A stretch of 64,000 nucleotides of DNA from Adiantum capillus-veneris. Taxonomy: Eukaryota > Streptophyta > Polypodiopsida > Polypodiales > Pteridaceae. The notes below the pieces were generated by a model. The model saw only the letters and a list, made by a program, of their open reading frames with translations, had not been told where the DNA came from and ran no database searches. The stretch is from contig CM043942.1 of NCBI GenBank assembly GCA_014529385.2, positions 29,138,969 through 29,202,968 on the forward strand, given 5' to 3'. Position 1 is the stretch's first letter; each line of letters starts with the position of its first letter. Both the position numbers and the translations under genes were made by a program. Below, one piece after another: positions 10,648 to 20,811 of this stretch.

Positions 10648-12848
10648 CATTATTTGTCGTCTATTAGTCAAATAGCTTTCTGAGAAAGAGTTAATAAAAT
10701 GACCTTTGAAAAGAAGTTAATACAGCTTTTGTAGTTGCTGACTGCAACTATGAGTCGTCATGTCTTCGTTGTGCTTTATTTTGAATCTTCATTCACTTCA
10801 AACAAATGTGTGCTCACACAATGCCACATGGTTGCAATCAGAAGATGTGTGCTTCTATATATGGGTGGTGGAAGAAAAGGGGAATTGCCCATTGCACATA
10901 GCTTTCTCATAGAAATTCGCTTGCATGCAAGCAAAAATTGTTATGCTTTTGTTGGATGGTGGGGGAAATGGGGGATTGTACATTGCACACAATCTAGACA
11001 GAAGCCTATGAGTTTTATGGGGCCAATTGACCTTCCGTTACTTTCATATTGCAGGTACTTAGATGGGAGCTATACTGGTCCAGCCTCTACAGGGAAAGAA
11101 GATTCAGGAGTGACTGGTCAGCAGATTTCTGCCGAGGTTGACCGTTGTATGCAAGGTGGGTCTCAAAGAATGGATTTTTGTGACATGAATTGTGACAGAA
11201 CGTCTAAGATATCAAACTTAACAGGAAGATGTAATGACATGGTTAACATTGAAAAGGTCCTCTCTAGTGCAATTCAAGATGTTATTATTGCATGCTGTAT
11301 GGCTGGTCATCTTCCTGCTGACTTAGAGGTTCCACGGATTGTATTGCAAAAACTGAAACCAACTATGAGGAAACGAATAAAAACTTCCACAACCGGGGAA
11401 GTTGTTTACTCCTGCAATGTTTCCTTCTTAGTTGCTGCTGCATTATCGAAGCACAAAGAAGTTGATACAGTGTTAAAGAACTTGCAGCAAAGTCAGGATT
11501 GCCTTAAGAATCAAAACAACGGTAGTCGGAAGTTTTCTCCCCTTCAATTGGCTGAGCTATTTGCATCGAGGCTACAGATGAGAATCGAAATGCATGATTA
11601 CGTTGTGGAAGCCTGCAATGGACACCTCAATTTCTTAGTTCAGAATCGCCCTAGTTTGGATGTTGCGAGTGCAGAAGATCTGCATCCAAGTAAGAGAGGC
11701 AATGGTGATTCTAGTTGTAGCAGCAAACCACAAACGGAGTCTTCAGTATCACCTTCTTTGACCCAGCACTTAAGACCAAAACGTATTCTTGAAGTTCGAA
11801 TGAGGAGGTCTGCTTTCGATCCGGAAGAATTTGCTTTGTACAAACGATATCAGATAGCTGTGCACCATGACAAACCAGAGGATGTAAAAGAAAGCTCATT
11901 TGTCAGGTTTTTAGTGAACTCTCCGCTAAATTTTGTTCCACCCTCTAGATCTGGAACCGCATTTTGTGGGTTTGGATCATTTCACCAACAGTACTTGATT
12001 GATGGACGCCTCATTGCTGTTGGTGTTGTGGATATATTGCCATCATGCTTGTCAAGTAAGTATTTGTTTTGGGATCCAGACTTTGCCTTTTTGTCCCTTG
12101 GAAAATATTCTGCTTTGCAAGAGATTCAATGGGTCCAAAAGGCACAGACTGTTTGTTCAAGCTTGGAATACTACTACCTTGGCTATTACATTCATACCTG
12201 TCCAAAGATGCGTTATAAAGGGGCTTATCGGCCATCAGAGTTGCTTTGTCCTGTAAAATTCCAGTAAGGCCCTCCATCTTGATTGTTCCTATTCATGTGA
12301 AGGATGTAAACAATTTGCAAGCCAATATGCCTCACAGAGTTCAATCAATGCAGGTGGGTTCCTTTTGACATAGCAGAGCCGCTTCTCAATATACAACCGT
12401 TTCTCTGCCTCTCAGATCACTTTGATGAAACAATAAGACAGACTAGGAAGACTGATTATGTCAAGGATACGCAATCTGCTGTCAAAGAGAGTACTGAAAC
12501 TAATACTAAAACAACAAAGACAGAGAACCTGAAACCAGATGTGTCATATTTGAGTGGGGCTGGAAGTAGTAGCAAGGAATCAGAAGATGTCAATAACATT
12601 TTGCTGAAGCTAGGCAATCAATTTCTTCAGTTCAAGGTATGCTTTTGACGTACTCTAGAGCAGGAATCTCATTTATTATTTCCCTTGAACGTCCATTTGT
12701 AACTGGGATCATGTTTGAAGCATAGCGTTTGCAAACATGGACGGCTGTACCTCAAAAGTTTAAAGATGCACTGGCATGCGACCTCCGCAAATACTCTCAA
12801 GTTGTTGGGCACGTCCTAGCATCAAAGATGGCATACGTCCTAGATTGA
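6602..12848 (+). CDS. ATE1: Arginyl-tRNA--protein transferase (ATE1), five exons recognised, 5' end missing
   Basis: ATE1 transfers arginine from Arg-tRNA to N-terminal Asp/Glu (or oxidised Cys) of proteins, creating Arg/N-degron signals in cytosol and nucleus. Exons read: 6602-6640, 6721-6871, 11055-12263, 12354-12636 and 12726-12848 (stop TGA 12846-12848). All introns are GT-AG and phases agree across every junction. The joined product keeps the GLWAHSL-like and DRGWRRSG motifs, the [10 protein letters not shown] double cysteine of the N-terminal Fe-S/Cys region, and the C-terminal acetyltransferase-like fold ([44 protein letters not shown]). About 600 residues are recovered against roughly 630 for plant ATE1. 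The N-terminal exon with the CGYC pair was not found. The intron 6872-11054 is packed with transposon fragments, yet the coding sequence shows no stop or frameshift, so the gene is probably functional. Confidence 0.88.
6721..6871 (+). CDS. ATE1: ATE1 exon with RGWRRSG and Cys-Cys motif
   Basis: It is preceded by TTTTAATCCAG and ends CAAAG|GTTTGG. It encodes [29 protein letters not shown] and [12 protein letters not shown]. The adjacent cysteines belong to the N-terminal cysteine set that ATE1 enzymes use for activity and Fe-S cluster binding. The terminal split Arg codon is finished at 11055. Confidence 0.85.
6914..7002. repeat. (GT)n(GA)n compound microsatellite in ATE1 intron
   Basis: About 14 GT units (6914-6942) run directly into about 30 GA units (6942-7002), only ~45 bp downstream of the exon donor at 6872. 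Confidence 0.98.
7203..7602 (-). pseudogene. LINE ORF1-like fragment
   Basis: On the minus strand a continuous frame reads from the (GA)n edge to about 7203. It contains [32 protein letters not shown] and, near its end, [19 protein letters not shown] followed by [18 protein letters not shown]. The pattern V(W/F)I.(D/E)DLTP.Q...R...L followed by a basic GK-containing tail is typical of the C-terminal part of LINE ORF1 nucleic-acid-binding proteins. The same tail ([11 protein letters not shown]) recurs at 20660-20740. It is cut off by the microsatellite; no ORF2 follows on this strand. The assignment to LINE is inferred from motif style. Confidence 0.5.
7603..7669. repeat. (GA)n microsatellite
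   Basis: Uninterrupted GA run of 67 bp lying at the edge of a LINE ORF1-like frame in the ATE1 intron. Confidence 0.98.
7670..8515 (+). other. Intronic stretch, possible LINE ORF1 C-terminal debris
   Basis: The 7697-7980 frame is proline-rich ([16 protein letters not shown]) and precedes a LINE endonuclease start on the same strand at 8516, so it may be the tail of the partner ORF1. No defining motif is present. Confidence 0.25.
8516..8715 (+). pseudogene. LINE ORF2 endonuclease N-terminal fragment
   Basis: From ATG 8516 the frame reads [17 protein letters not shown], then LLRRDL, an in-frame stop, and [18 protein letters not shown] and D(I/V)LL(L/V)QE are hallmark motifs at the start of the APE-type endonuclease of non-LTR retrotransposons; the Asn and Glu are metal-site residues. 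It ends abruptly at the LTR-like copy near 8715. It is dead by truncation and the stop. Confidence 0.72.
8731..9612 (+). repeat. LTR-like repeat, copy B
   Basis: It matches copy A (964-1600) at both ends, as described there. A short tandem start is visible: GTCACGGGGACGTGGCAACTG at 8708 and GTCACGAGGACGTGGCAACTG at 8735. It abuts the gypsy protease-RT relic at 9614. Another local duplication, TAGCGGCTAATCC, sits at 9575 and 9597. Confidence 0.45.
9614..10285 (-). pseudogene. Ty3/gypsy protease-RT fragment
   Basis: On the minus strand, 10285-10046 reads like the C-terminal part of a gypsy protease region ([21 protein letters not shown]). 10015-9614 gives the linker and start of the reverse transcriptase: [53 protein letters not shown] and [19 protein letters not shown]. 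The usual IDYRALN arginine is a cysteine. The YxDD catalytic region, RNase H and integrase are absent. It lies inside the ATE1 intron, antisense to the gene. Confidence 0.82.
10389..10470. repeat. (GA)n(GAA)n microsatellite
   Basis: GA run 10389-10456 followed by GAA repeats to about 10470, in the ATE1 intron. Confidence 0.97.
10557..10644. repeat. (GT)n(GA)n compound microsatellite
   Basis: GT run to 10604 passing straight into GA to 10644. Same GT-then-GA order as at 6914-7002 at the other end of the intron. Confidence 0.97.
11055..12263 (+). CDS. ATE1: ATE1 large central exon
   Basis: It begins after TCATATTGCAG and ends before GTAAGG. The 403 codons are open throughout and include a lysine/serine-rich central segment then the catalytic C-terminal domain ([62 protein letters not shown]). 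The open frame upstream, to about 10735, is intron that happens to lack stops. Confidence 0.9.
12354..12636 (+). CDS. ATE1: ATE1 penultimate exon
   Basis: It starts after TGCAG and ends TTCAAG|GTATGC. It continues the family motif as [11 protein letters not shown] and [10 protein letters not shown], then a polar, low-complexity Lys/Thr/Ser stretch, ending NQFLQFK. Confidence 0.85.
12726..12848 (+). CDS. ATE1: ATE1 terminal exon
   Basis: It begins after CATAG in phase 0 and encodes [16 protein letters not shown] then a helix ending [14 protein letters not shown] and TGA. This is the usual position and style of the ATE1 C-terminus. Confidence 0.8.
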   Translation, partial: RLQTWTAVPQKFKDALACDLRKYSQVVGHVLASKMAYVLD

Positions 12849-13847
12849 CAGAGAGAGGCAATTGCTTTGCATTCACCACCCTTGGCTCTCCATCAAGGTG
12901 CGCAAACATCTGCTGAGGACGCGATGTACGCAATCTGGACTTTCTATTGGAGAAGATGGATTCTTAAAGGTCAGGTTTTCAGACGCTCTCTCTCCAAAGT
13001 AAGAGTGAGTTCTCTTGTTCATATGAGCATGAGAGGTCATGTTGTCGGCTATTCATACTGTAGGTATTGCTGCTGTAGTGAGAACCATTCGGATGACTTC
13101 TCCATCTAGCCGGGTTCTGTATGGATTGGCTCTCGCCATGGGTAGTATGTGAGCTTCTAAGAACCTTTAAGCCCGGAATTCACATTTTGTCAGTCATGAT
13201 AAGATGTATGTAAAGGCTTCTTTGGCTGTTTTAAGGTGTGTGGGACAATATTGCCCCTTGAGCATTATGAGGCAGCTCAGCTGTCTTGTTTCAATTTGTG
13301 CTGACATGGTTAATTGTAGGCAGGTGTGGATAGCCTTCTTTTTGTGTGCATGTTATTTGGAATGCTAGTGTACGTTGCAAGGTTGTCTGCATGTAAATTA
13401 CCATCCCTTTCCTATGTGTGATGGGGTACTTAAGAGGCATGGCGCTTGCAATCAAAGAGGTGGAAAGTAGTGCCAGGAGTGATGTGAAACTTTGTGGCGC
13501 AGAATCATTTCGATCTCCTAAACGGTCTGGGCTTCACCAAGCATAGCTATCAAAGACGTGCCGAAATTTTTCTCTGAATTGTTGGCATGAACAACATTAA
13601 TTGTTTGCTTTGTTTTTGTGAACCTTCTCTAATTCTGTACAGTCAGTAAACCCTTGTATAACTCACAATACCCTATAAAACCTGCATCTCACATTGCTGC
13701 TCATTCATTATGGCCATGCAGACCAACTGACCTAGGAGACAGAACAACGTACAAGATTAGGCTTAGATGTACATTCCCTGTTGAAGAGGATGAGAATATT
13801 AAGCATGACCATTTGACATGTAGCTGAAAGAGAAGCACTTGATGGCC

Positions 13848-13850
<3 letters not shown>
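12849..13850 (+). other. 3' flank of ATE1; no further gene recognised
   Basis: This probably includes the ATE1 3' UTR. A strong canonical polyadenylation signal was not identified with confidence. The frame 12867-13109 has no recognised motif. Confidence 0.35.

Positions 13851-13897
<47 letters not shown>
13851..13897. repeat. (GA)n microsatellite
   Basis: 47-bp GA run followed by a purine-rich GGAGAGGGGGG. Confidence 0.97.
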
Positions 13898-13902
<5 letters not shown>

Positions 13903-14225
13903 GGGGGTAGCTCCTCGTCACTAAATGACACCTCAATTTTAGAGGGGATCTATGGCTGAAAATCAGTATTGCGTGTCAATGACGATCACAACCGTTGATC
14001 TCGATTGTGAACTTGATGTAAACTAAGTAGGGTAAAATCCCCAACTTCAGGACACCAAAACTGCAATTTAGCGAATTCGTCCTTTGAAGCAACAAATGAC
14101 TTGTTTGAAGTCGATTTTCCTTTGGTTGTCTGAACGCAGAAACGCCTTTTTCGATTCATACCCTATTGCATGAGCTGTTGATTGCACCCCCGTTGTGTAA
14201 CAAAGAAGATAAAAAACGATTTAGG

Positions 14226-14460
14226 ACAGTAGATCCCTTCCCAAGAAGGAGGTGTCAAATAGTGTCGAGGGGGGTAACAGTAGATCCCTTCCCAAGAAGG
14301 AGGTGTCAAATAGTGTCGAGGGGGGTAACTTGCATATCAAAAAGGAGGGAGGTGTCCAATAGTGCAAGTGGATCTGGTTTGGGAAGAAAACAAAAACGAT
14401 TCGTCCTTGAACATCGATGATCTACAACCCTAAACACCCTCCAAAAGGGAGGCGCCCAAT
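14226..14460. repeat. 51-bp tandem repeat plus degenerate extra copies
   Basis: A 51-bp unit (ACAGTAGATCCCTTCCCAAG onward, ending GAGGGGGGTA) occurs perfectly twice, from 14226 and from 14277. Shorter related blocks (AGGGAGGTGTCCAATAGTG near 14345 and AAGGGAGGCGCCCAATAGAG near 14444) suggest older copies. Confidence 0.9.
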
Positions 14461-14732
14461 AGAGTCAAGTGTGGGCGAGGGTTGTCAAGATTTTCCTCGG
14501 TAGTTACTAGCCTGTCTAATTTTGAGTATTAAAAGTGTTATTAAACTTTGAAAGGTACAATTAAATTGACAAAAAGTCTCCATTAGATTGGTAAAGAACT
14601 CCAAGGAAGGTGGTATATCATGACCAGGGTTGCTTTTAGGCGGGCATTTTACTTGTCGTGGCATTTCAGTGGGTGAAATTGTGAGCAGCTGCATACACTG
14701 AAATGCCAAGAAAAGCATAAAATCTTGCGAGC

Positions 14733-15080
14733 TTGAAGGGCAAGAGTGCCTATCAAAAGCCACCTTGGATTGTGCCCATTGTTGCTTTGTTGAGTGTAGA
14801 GGTTGAGTACAAGGGTGTTACAATGGCAACATGTGAGATAGATCCGTTGCATATGCTACTTGGCAAGGTGAACATGCCCATACATACGATTGTCATTTAT
14901 GGTGACAACCTTAGCAACATATGCTTGGCATGGAGACCAGGGCTCCACACGAGGATGAGGTGCACTACCACTTCATCAGAGACGAGTCATTGGTTGGCAA
15001 ATCTATATTGGGTACATGAGAAGATCATGGACATCTTCAATATCGAGCCATGCTTGGAGCATGAGAGATGGTGTTCAACG
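14733..15080 (+). pseudogene. Ty1/copia RNase H C-terminal fragment
   Basis: The frame reads SVEVEYKGVTMATCEI then VIYGDNLSNICLA, matching the copia RNase H pattern (S.EAEY.....A..E and Y.DN.S...LA). After a frame change the sequence still encodes EVHYHFIRDESLVGKSI, the conserved (H)IEV.YHFIR end. A polypurine tract follows at 15083-15092 and an LTR-like start (TGTTGAATTATG) at 15093. The frameshift and missing upstream RT mark a relic. Confidence 0.75.
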
Positions 15081-15668
15081 TGTGGGGGGAGGTGTTGAAT
15101 TATGCTCAACACATGGCTTGTCGAATGATACATTATCGCAAACACGAGGTAGCGAACATTAGCATACGCTTGGCATGGAGCCCAGGGCTCCACACGAGGA
15201 TGATTTGCACTCTACACTACCACTTCATCAGAGACAAGTCATTGGTTGGCAAATCTATATTGGGTACATGAGAAGATCATGGACATCTTCAATATCGAGC
15301 CATGCTTGGAGCATGAGAGATGGTGTTCAACGTGTGGGGGGAGGTGTTGAATTATGCTCAACACATGGCTTGTCGAATGATACATTATCGCAAACACGAG
15401 GTAGCGAACATTAGCATACGCTTGGCATGGAGCCCAGGGCTCCACACGAGGATGATTTGCACTCTACACTACCACTTCATCAGAGACAAGTCATTGGTTG
15501 GCAAATCTATATTGGGTACATGAGAAGATCATGGACATCTTCAAAATTGAGCCATGCTTGGAGCATGAGAGATGGTGTTCAGCTTGTGGGGGGAGCTGTT
15601 GACATATCACGCTCAACACATGGTTTGTCAAACGATATATTATCACTAACACGAGGTAGCGAACATGA
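14924..15668 (+). repeat. Three tandem ~250-bp units of RNase H end + PPT + LTR start
   Basis: The landmark CTTGGCATGGAG starts at 14924, 15169 and 15421, giving periods of 245 and 252 bp. Each unit carries the last RNase H codons, the tract TGGGGGGAGG (third copy slightly changed) and ~75 bp of LTR start ending near CGAGGTAGCGAACAT. Units 1 and 2 are identical over more than 200 bp. The third diverges slightly and then continues into unique LTR sequence. Confidence 0.92.
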
Positions 15669-15950
15669 GAATTATTGTCACTAGTACTATAGTTAAGACT
15701 TCACCGGCATGGTCTACATACCGAGAATGATGGCCCTTAGCTTGTAAGCTTATTTATTAGCGGTTTTACATTAATCATTGTACACAAGCTCTCTACTATG
15801 TTCTATTTCCCTATTTCTGTTTTGTAGATCATCTTATCATTTTGAGTAGTCAAGAAAAAGAAGCTACTTTTAGCCTCCATGGTTGTGTGTATACAATCTG
15901 GTAAGAGTGCACACTCTCTCCTTCTCTATCACTTGACAATTGTACATATA
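15597..15950 (+). repeat. Probable 3' LTR of the copia relic
   Basis: It starts TGTTGACATATCACG right after the third purine tract and continues past the tandem array. The end is not defined because no second full copy is present. The sequence to about 15950 has CT-rich patches as in other LTRs here. Confidence 0.4.
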
Positions 15951-16509
15951 GCCCACCTAGAGGGCATCTCATTTTGCCCCCCCAAGATCATCTGTTGCAC
16001 ACAGATGTTCAAGGGCTTATAAACACATACCCTAAATTATATTGGAAAACACGATCAATCAGTACTTTACATAGAGTTAACATTTGAGGCTTTAAGGAAT
16101 ATTGCGTACATTGCATACTGAACAAACTACATAGACAAACAAGTGAAAGTGATGCACGAGAGATACATAAGTTTTGAAGAATAACTTATCGTCCATCTCC
16201 CCTCCCATTCTCGTTAGTTACATATTATTTCTGAACTACAAATCCCCTTACACAACCGATTTCAAGTAAGATGAATTTCCATATCTTCGTGGCCTTCAAG
16301 GGATTCAACCAACCTACTTAAAATTTCATACAAACATCGAACTAGAAAAATAAAATTGTTAAAGCTATAGGTAAATGCCGATGTGACATGTGGCACACTT
16401 GTGATGGTAAGAGTTAGCTTGCAAAAATTGGACCTTGGCCACACGTCCCTTGTTAGATTGTATAGAATACATTGACTAACATAAACAACAAGCATTGCTT
16501 AATAGTAAC
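15951..16509. other. No supported gene
   Basis: AT-rich; no motif recognised. The minus-strand frame 16262-16495 lies next to the protein-like segment at 16510-16943 but is not clearly part of it. Confidence 0.3.
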
Positions 16510-16943
16510 ATCCTCCAACATCTAACTCATATTCAAACATATCCCTAAGTTCTCTAATGAAAGCTTTACATGCACGTATTGTACTAACAAGTGTGTTGTT
16601 TTTTGTCTGTATTCTGGCATAATCTAGTGTTAACAAACCCATATATCCCTCTAGCACCTTAAATCGCTTGTCCCTCCAATATCTAAATACTGAAACATTA
16701 CTCTCTCTCCTTTTTAATTGACGTATGAAGCTTCTCCTGTAATACTTGAAAAGGATAGTATTTGGTTAACAAATTCATATGTACATATAGCGCCTTAAAC
16801 TGCTTGTCCCTCCAATCTTTAAAGATTGAAGCATTACTCTCTCTTCTTTTCAATTGACCTTGAAGCATCTTCAATAAAACTTGAAAATGGTAGTAGTTGC
16901 TAAGCATGTAACTTGTCAACTCTTGGTAACTCAAAATGTCCAC
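16510..16943 (-). pseudogene. Unknown protein-like segment with internal 46-residue duplication
   Basis: Read on the minus strand, 16860-16769 and 16725-16629 encode near-copies of one peptide: RRESNASIFKDWRDKQFKAL and RRESNVSVFRYWRDKRFKVL, each followed by a M.LLT motif. The repeat period is about 137 bp, so the second copy is shifted one frame. After it the frame stays open through DYARIQTKNNTLVSTIRA and ends at a stop near 16510. The family is not recognised. The preserved peptide similarity suggests a coding origin, possibly a coiled-coil protein. Confidence 0.4.
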
Positions 16944-17678
16944 TTGTAAGCTTGATCTTCAAATGTTCTCTGCAAAAAACAAGAAGACCATGATGCATAT
17001 AGTAATCTTTAAAAAGCCATATTGTGAGTAGTCAAGATGATTAACGGTATCTTGTTTGACTCTATGTGTAATGCATCAACTCTAATTTTTCTGCAGAACA
17101 TTCAAAGTGTGTGCCTTGATAGATGTTCGCACCAACAACATGGGAAAGCAGCATAGTCGTACTGCATGTGCAATCCACGACATTATAGCAGTCCTATGCT
17201 CTTCAAATGAAGGAGATGAGCCTTATTTGTGTTAAAAAAATTGCATCTAAACTTAGAAAATCGATGAGAGTGTGGTCATGGAAAACCACCCCCAAAACTC
17301 ATGCAAAAATAAATAAATAGTTGAATTATACTGCAACAATTTGCAATAAAGTTTGGATTCAATTGGGTTGCGAAGTCTATTGGCGGTGTCGTAGTTGGCC
17401 GATTTGCTAGTGAGGGTGAGAAGCTTGCAATAGACGGCTTCTCTTTTTTCCCCTCCAACAACATGGGTTCTCCACTCTTCCTCTTAAGTTCCATTGCCTA
17501 TAAGCTCCTCGTCTTTGCTTGCAATTGGCGACTTGTATATTTAGGCAAAGAGAGAAAACAAATGCTCCCCTTGCTTCTGCGCTACAACCTGCAAATTCTG
17601 CACATCCACCTTCAAACTTACAAGGTAGGGAACATTGTTTGTCAAGTTCCAAGAAACCAATGCTACTAGTTAAACTTT

Positions 17679-17909
17679 TTGTCATGCAATGAGGAAATGG
17701 CACAAATTATAGACCATATAGTGGAAAGTTTGCACTGTCTCCCAAAAATTATAAGAAAGGGAAGCCGTGTCATGCTCTGTAGTCTAGTTGCGCGTGGGAA
17801 GCAAATGTATACACATGGAGATCTTGATGTAGATAACGAACCTTTACGATTTGTTGAAGTAGATTTTTCTCTAGATGTTAAAGCAGATTGTGTCATTACA
17901 GCTCTCTAA
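17679..17909 (+). CDS. Unknown small ORF in module M
   Basis: An ATG-started 76-codon frame containing DLDVDNEPLRFVEVDFSLDV. The matching part of unit B (about 21256-21672) has the same peptide in two tandem copies but is broken. No family recognised; it may be the tail of an older transposon ORF, since it ends exactly at the LTR start. Confidence 0.25.
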   Translation: MSCNEEMAQIIDHIVESLHCLPKIIRKGSRVMLCSLVARGKQMYTHGDLDVDNEPLRFVEVDFSLDVKADCVITAL

Positions 17910-18110
17910 TGTTGGTTTCAAGCCCATGTGTCCCGCAGGAGCTTCCCTCTTATGGTACACACTCCACTCATATAGAGTCGACATGCAAACTATAGTGGTT
18001 ACTTTGAGCTTCTGTAATATTGTAAAAAGGTTCATTAATAAAATATAGCATTGTGTGTTTTTTCTCTGCTCACAACTCTCTCTCTCTCTCTCTCTTTACT
18101 CATTCTACTT
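17910..18110 (+). repeat. LTR copy 1 of the unit A/B element
   Basis: It starts TGTTGGTTTCAAGCCCATG, contains AATAAAATATAGC near 18037 (likely polyadenylation signal) and runs into a CT-rich tract. Equivalent starts occur at 20185 and 21671. Confidence 0.6.
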
Positions 18111-18219
18111 TTCTATTCGCGTCGCTCTCATGGATTACATATGGAAACACTTGCCATAGCCAGCCAAGATGTCCCTGCTGATGACATTCTAGAATGCTCC
18201 CTCAGAGCACCAGGGTTCG

Positions 18220-18790
<571 letters not shown>

Positions 18791-19074
18791 TTTAGGTGAA
18801 GGTTGCTTTTCAAAATGGTATAAGGCTTGCATGAGTTGAGTAGTTTGGGTTGGCACGCTTGCAAACATTTGTTGCACTCTAAAACGTTATTCAAGCTAGG
18901 CGGTTGGTGCGAGTTGTGCTTGTGAAATTGAATGCTCACCTTGCATGACAACTCAAAAAGCGTTTCTATCTTCGAGTAGCTATAAATAGCAACTCACCTT
19001 GTCAAGAGTCCTCTGCATGTAGGTGTAGTATTCAACAATAGTTATTGTCATCAAGTTTTTTGGAGATTCAAATA

Positions 19075-19990
19075 TGTCATCCTAAATGAACATGTTTGAC
19101 AAATCTAATTTTCACACGTGGAAAATCAAGTCAAGGGATATGAGAGGGATACCTCATGCGAAATAACCTTTGGAGCGTCGTCAAGCCTCTTTTTAATAGA
19201 GGAAGCTAGTATAATGGCCACTGTCACTAGAGCTTTATCTCCCAAACAACAGAGGAAAGACAAGCGGGCACTTGGTATTATTTAGACTTCTCTAAAAGAC
19301 GATTTTATTCATTATCTAGATGATTTTAGATCTTCGAACAATGACTAAATAGAAAAACTCTTTTTGGTGCCAAAGCCAAATATTCAAAGATGACCTTAAA
19401 GATGGAATTATATTCTCTAACCATGTGTGCTGATGAAAATAGCAACATTAGCTAACATGTTAAAGTGCATTAGAACTCAGCTAGTATATGTTGAAGCTCT
19501 AGTACCTCTTGCGAAGATCTTATTGTTGTTTTAATAGCTTACGTATTGAATTTCGTCCAATTCTGACCATTTTAAAGGAGAAAGATCCTCTGCCTTGTTT
19601 GAATGGTATTGTTAATTCGTTGCAGGAAGAGAAAAAAGAGCATCTTGTGCTACTTCTTCCATGGTTCCCACAGCATATACAACCAACAATGGATGCACTA
19701 CTTCATCAACTTCCACCAGACCGCCCATTAGTACTAGATCGTATGTAATTTGCGGACAAAATAATCATCAAATGGAGGATTGCTTCACCTAAAATCCTTG
19801 TGTTCATTGTGGTAAGACGAATCATCCTTCCAAAAAGTGTTTCACGAAGAACAAAAGTTAGATAAATTTTGTCAATGTTGATGTTAAAAATGGTCCTAGT
19901 TGAAAGTGATGTTGTCGATGTTGATGTTGTTGATGTTGATGCACAAATGGTCTTAGTTGAAATTGATGTCCTATGGATACTGCCACAAAA
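19075..19990 (+). pseudogene. Ty1/copia gag relic, unit A
   Basis: A broken Gag with multiple stops. Recognisable parts are the start (FSHVENQ-like: TTTTCACACGTGGAAAATCA at ~19110), a degenerate first knuckle (ICGQNNHQMEDC) and an intact zinc knuckle CVHCGKTNHPSKKC at 19799-19840. Directly after gag the sequence passes to the purine tract at 20173-20184, so protease, integrase and RT are missing. Confidence 0.65.
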
Positions 19991-20172
19991 AGAAGTGGTA
20001 AGACCTCCCATATTTGTTGGTTTGGTTGAATTATGTTGTCCCACTGTGATTTTTTTCCAAGGGAAGTACATACATCCTGATGTTGTTGTTGAGGGGGACC
20101 TTCTACTCATATTTGGGGTGGTTTTGTGATCTCTTCCATATGTCAGCTAGAAACTCTTTCCAAATGGTTTGG

Positions 20173-20350
20173 GCTCAGGGGGATTGTTGGGTTTCAAGCC
20201 CATGTGGCCGATGGGAACTTCCCTCTTATACACACCCCTCCTTTTGTGGAGTGGACATACAAACTATAGTGGTTACCTTGAAGTTTTCTATATATATTGT
20301 AAAAAGGTTTGTTAATAAAATATAGTGTTGTGTGTTTTTTCTCCGCTCGC
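20173..20350 (+). repeat. PPT and LTR copy 2 of the unit A/B element
   Basis: The tract GGCTCAGGGGGAT is followed by TGTTGGGTTTCAAGCCCATG (LTR start 20185). AATAAAATATAG sits near 20317. This is a normal 3' end for the gag-only element of unit A. Confidence 0.65.
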
Positions 20351-20431
20351 AACTCTCTTAGCTAGAGTTGTCATAGCTGGCCAATTTGCTGAGGGTAAGA
20401 AGCTTGCATGCTTTCCTAGTTTGGAATAGCA

Positions 20432-20434
<3 letters not shown>

Positions 20435-20516
<82 letters not shown>
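20435..20516. repeat. (GA)n microsatellite
   Basis: Uninterrupted 82-bp GA run. Confidence 0.98.
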
Positions 20517-20518
<2 letters not shown>

Positions 20519-20659
20519 CATTATCGTCCTCGGAGGTCACATATGACCCATGGGACCTGAAATAGAAGGGATCATTACAAAACGGGGTTTTCAGAGGGGT
20601 ACATATCGTTAAGGCCTGAGGGTCCATTGGAAGGAAAAAGAGACAAAAGGAAATAGTAC

Positions 20660-20736
20660 ATCCTAAGGGCTGTCTATCGAGGCGGTAAAGCCATCATCCA
20701 GGAGTTTCGAACTCCTAAACCGGCGCCCCAATCTCC

Positions 20737-20740
<4 letters not shown>
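20660..20740 (+). pseudogene. LINE ORF1-like C-terminal fragment
   Basis: It encodes [20 protein letters not shown], closely matching [14 protein letters not shown] of the fragment at 7203-7602. As there, a long (GA)n tract abuts it. Too short for a firm family call on its own. Confidence 0.4.

Positions 20741-20808
<68 letters not shown>
20741..20808. repeat. (GA)n microsatellite
   Basis: 68-bp GA run between the LINE-like fragment and the rest of module M. Confidence 0.98.

Positions 20809-20811
<3 letters not shown>

Noticed and set aside
10735-11054. Open reading frame extending ATE1 upstream of 11055
   Set aside because: The extension has no similarity to ATE1, and 6871/11055 form a phase-correct GT-AG splice restoring the R-Y/F-L-D-G motif; it is intron that happens to be open.
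14924-15668. CRISPR-like direct repeats
   Set aside because: Units are ~250 bp without spacers and match copia RNase H plus LTR sequence; the genome is eukaryotic.
20705-20735. tRNA T-arm-like hairpin (GGAGTTTCGAACTCC)
   Set aside because: No acceptor stem, D-arm or anticodon arm fits around it; the bases are part of a LINE ORF1-like frame.
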